Shown here: positions 4,717-5,539 of the stretch, piece by piece | How the letters are laid out: the number at the start of each line of letters is the position of its first letter | Numbering within the stretch: position 1 is the first letter of the stretch | Source: Alphaproteobacteria bacterium | Lineage (GTDB): Bacteria; Pseudomonadota; Alphaproteobacteria; Caulobacterales; Parvularculaceae | Assembly: GCA_030428745.1 (NCBI GenBank) | Contig: JAUIEG010000209.1 | Location: 1 to 5,539, forward strand | Direction of reading: 5' to 3' | Length of the DNA stretch: 5,539 bases | The notes under the pieces: generated by a model | Told to the model about the DNA's origin: nothing | Databases searched by the model: none | The model's input: only the letters and a program-made list of their open reading frames with translations | Translations under genes and position numbers: made by a program

Positions 4717-5539
4717 ATGTGTAGATTCAATCCGCGGCCCGGTTTTGAAACAGTGAAACTGGCTGCTGTATTTCTCTTTACCGCATCTGTTTTGTCAGGG
4801 TGCGGCGAATCTCAAAAAGCGGCCTCTTCTCAGGATGCGCCAGCGCCGGTCGAAGAACAATCCGGCTTTAACCCCGATAAAGCTCCGGACGCTGACTGGC
4901 TGTCGCATGGCCGGACATATTCCGAGAAGCGTTACACGCCGCTCGCGCAGATCGATGCGGGCAATGTCGCCGATCTCAGCCTTGCCTGGTACGCCGACCT
5001 GGCCTCACCGGGCGAGATAGAATCGACGCCGCTGGTATCGGACGGAATAATTTATACGACGGGGACGTTTGGCGTTGTCTATGCGATTGACGGCCGCACC
5101 GGAGAACAGTTGTGGCGGTACGATCCGGGCGCGCAGATGCGCGGCGAGAAATTTGCGACCTGGGGACGCAACCGCGGCGTCGCCATGTGGCGTGACAAGA
5201 TCTATGTCGCTGCGGCCGACGGACGACTGATCGCTCTCGAAGCCAAAACCGGTGAGCCGGTGTGGAGCGTGCAAACCTTCGACCCCTCGCAGCCATATTC
5301 GATAACAGGTGCGCCGCGTGTCTTCGACGGGCGGGTTGTCATCGGACAGGGCGGCGGCGACAAGGCGACGCGCGGTTTTGCGTCAGCCTACGACGCGGAA
5401 AGCGGAGACTTGTTGTGGCGTTTCTGGATTGTGCCTGGCGACCCTTCCAAAGGGTTCGAATCCAAGGCCATGGAAATGGCCGCTGGCACCTGGAATGGCG
5501 AATGGTGGAAATATGGCGGCGGCGGCAACCCGTGGAACG
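4717..5539 (+). CDS. PQQ-dependent alcohol dehydrogenase, lipoprotein type, N-terminal part (3' end outside window)
   Basis: The first 274 residues of a methanol/ethanol-family quinoprotein dehydrogenase, which oxidises alcohols in the periplasm with PQQ and a divalent metal. The signal peptide has a hydrophobic stretch at about 14-27 and the lipobox LSGC ending at Cys29, followed by a low-complexity Ala/Ser/Pro/Gln linker (32-50). The propeller begins at DWLSHGRTYSEKRYTPLAQI (60-79). Tryptophan-docking repeats follow: YAIDGRTGEQLWRYDP (122-137), IALEAKTGEPVWSV (172-185) and YDAESGDLLWRF (225-236). NRG (152-154) keeps the PQQ-contacting Arg153, and ITGAP (196-200) keeps Thr197. Two departures from methanol dehydrogenase are visible: Ala147-Thr148 stand where the vicinal cysteine pair lies, and Asp215 stands at the calcium-ligand Glu177. 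Catalytic Asp, any cytochrome c domain and the C terminus lie beyond the window, so the quinohemoprotein subtype cannot be settled. Confidence 0.93.
   Translation, partial: MCRFNPRPGFETVKLAAVFLFTASVLSGCGESQKAASSQDAPAPVEEQSGFNPDKAPDADWLSHGRTYSEKRYTPLAQIDAGNVADLSLAWYADLASPGEIESTPLVSDGIIYTTGTFGVVYAIDGRTGEQLWRYDPGAQMRGEKFATWGRNRGVAMWRDKIYVAAADGRLIALEAKTGEPVWSVQTFDPSQPYSITGAPRVFDGRVVIGQGGGDKATRGFASAYDAESGDLLWRFWIVPGDPSKGFESKAMEMAAGTWNGEWWKYGGGGNPWN

Overview
The window looks like part of an accessory catabolic gene cluster from a Gram-negative bacterium, most likely an alphaproteobacterium. The reasons are a GC-rich base composition (not computed exactly), Shine-Dalgarno-led genes packed tightly together, three predicted Sec/SPII lipoproteins, and a PQQ-dependent alcohol dehydrogenase. 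The taxon is inferred from gene content only; no rRNA or other taxonomic marker is present. I see no mobile element, tRNA, rRNA or CRISPR array.

Layout. (1) 1-384 (+): C-terminal part of a short-chain dehydrogenase/reductase whose start lies outside the window. (2) 465-1823 (+): complete 12-TM MFS transporter resembling the aromatic-acid:H+ symporter / sugar-porter groups. (3) On the minus strand, a tight three-gene operon read from right to left: TfdA/TauD-type Fe(II)/2-oxoglutarate dioxygenase (3394-4272, probable TTG start), SMP-30/gluconolactonase-like beta-propeller lipoprotein (2433-3380), and SnoaL/NTF2-like lipoprotein (1832-2422). Its last gene converges on the MFS gene with only 8 bp between the stops. 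(4) 4273-4716: a divergent control region of about 440 bp with a perfect 7+7 bp inverted repeat and a GC-rich leader that can form alternative hairpins. (5) 4717-5539 (+): N-terminal part of a lipoprotein-type PQQ-dependent alcohol dehydrogenase, cut by the window end.

Working hypothesis (inference): the cluster imports and oxidatively breaks down a small organic acid, ether or alcohol. The MFS protein would take up the substrate and the TfdA-like enzyme would hydroxylate or cleave it in the cytoplasm. The PQQ dehydrogenase, SMP-30-like protein and SnoaL-like protein would work as membrane-tethered periplasmic proteins on an alcohol, a lactone or a related intermediate, and the SDR would handle a carbonyl or alcohol step. 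The pairing of a TfdA-like dioxygenase with an aromatic-acid-type MFS permease recalls the tfdA/tfdK arrangement for 2,4-D, but the substrate here cannot be read from sequence. The most unusual details are an SDR that seems to lack its Ser/Tyr/Lys catalytic residues, a PQQ dehydrogenase lacking the vicinal cysteine pair and having Asp at the usual calcium-ligand Glu, and the concentration of lipoproteins in one pathway-like cluster.
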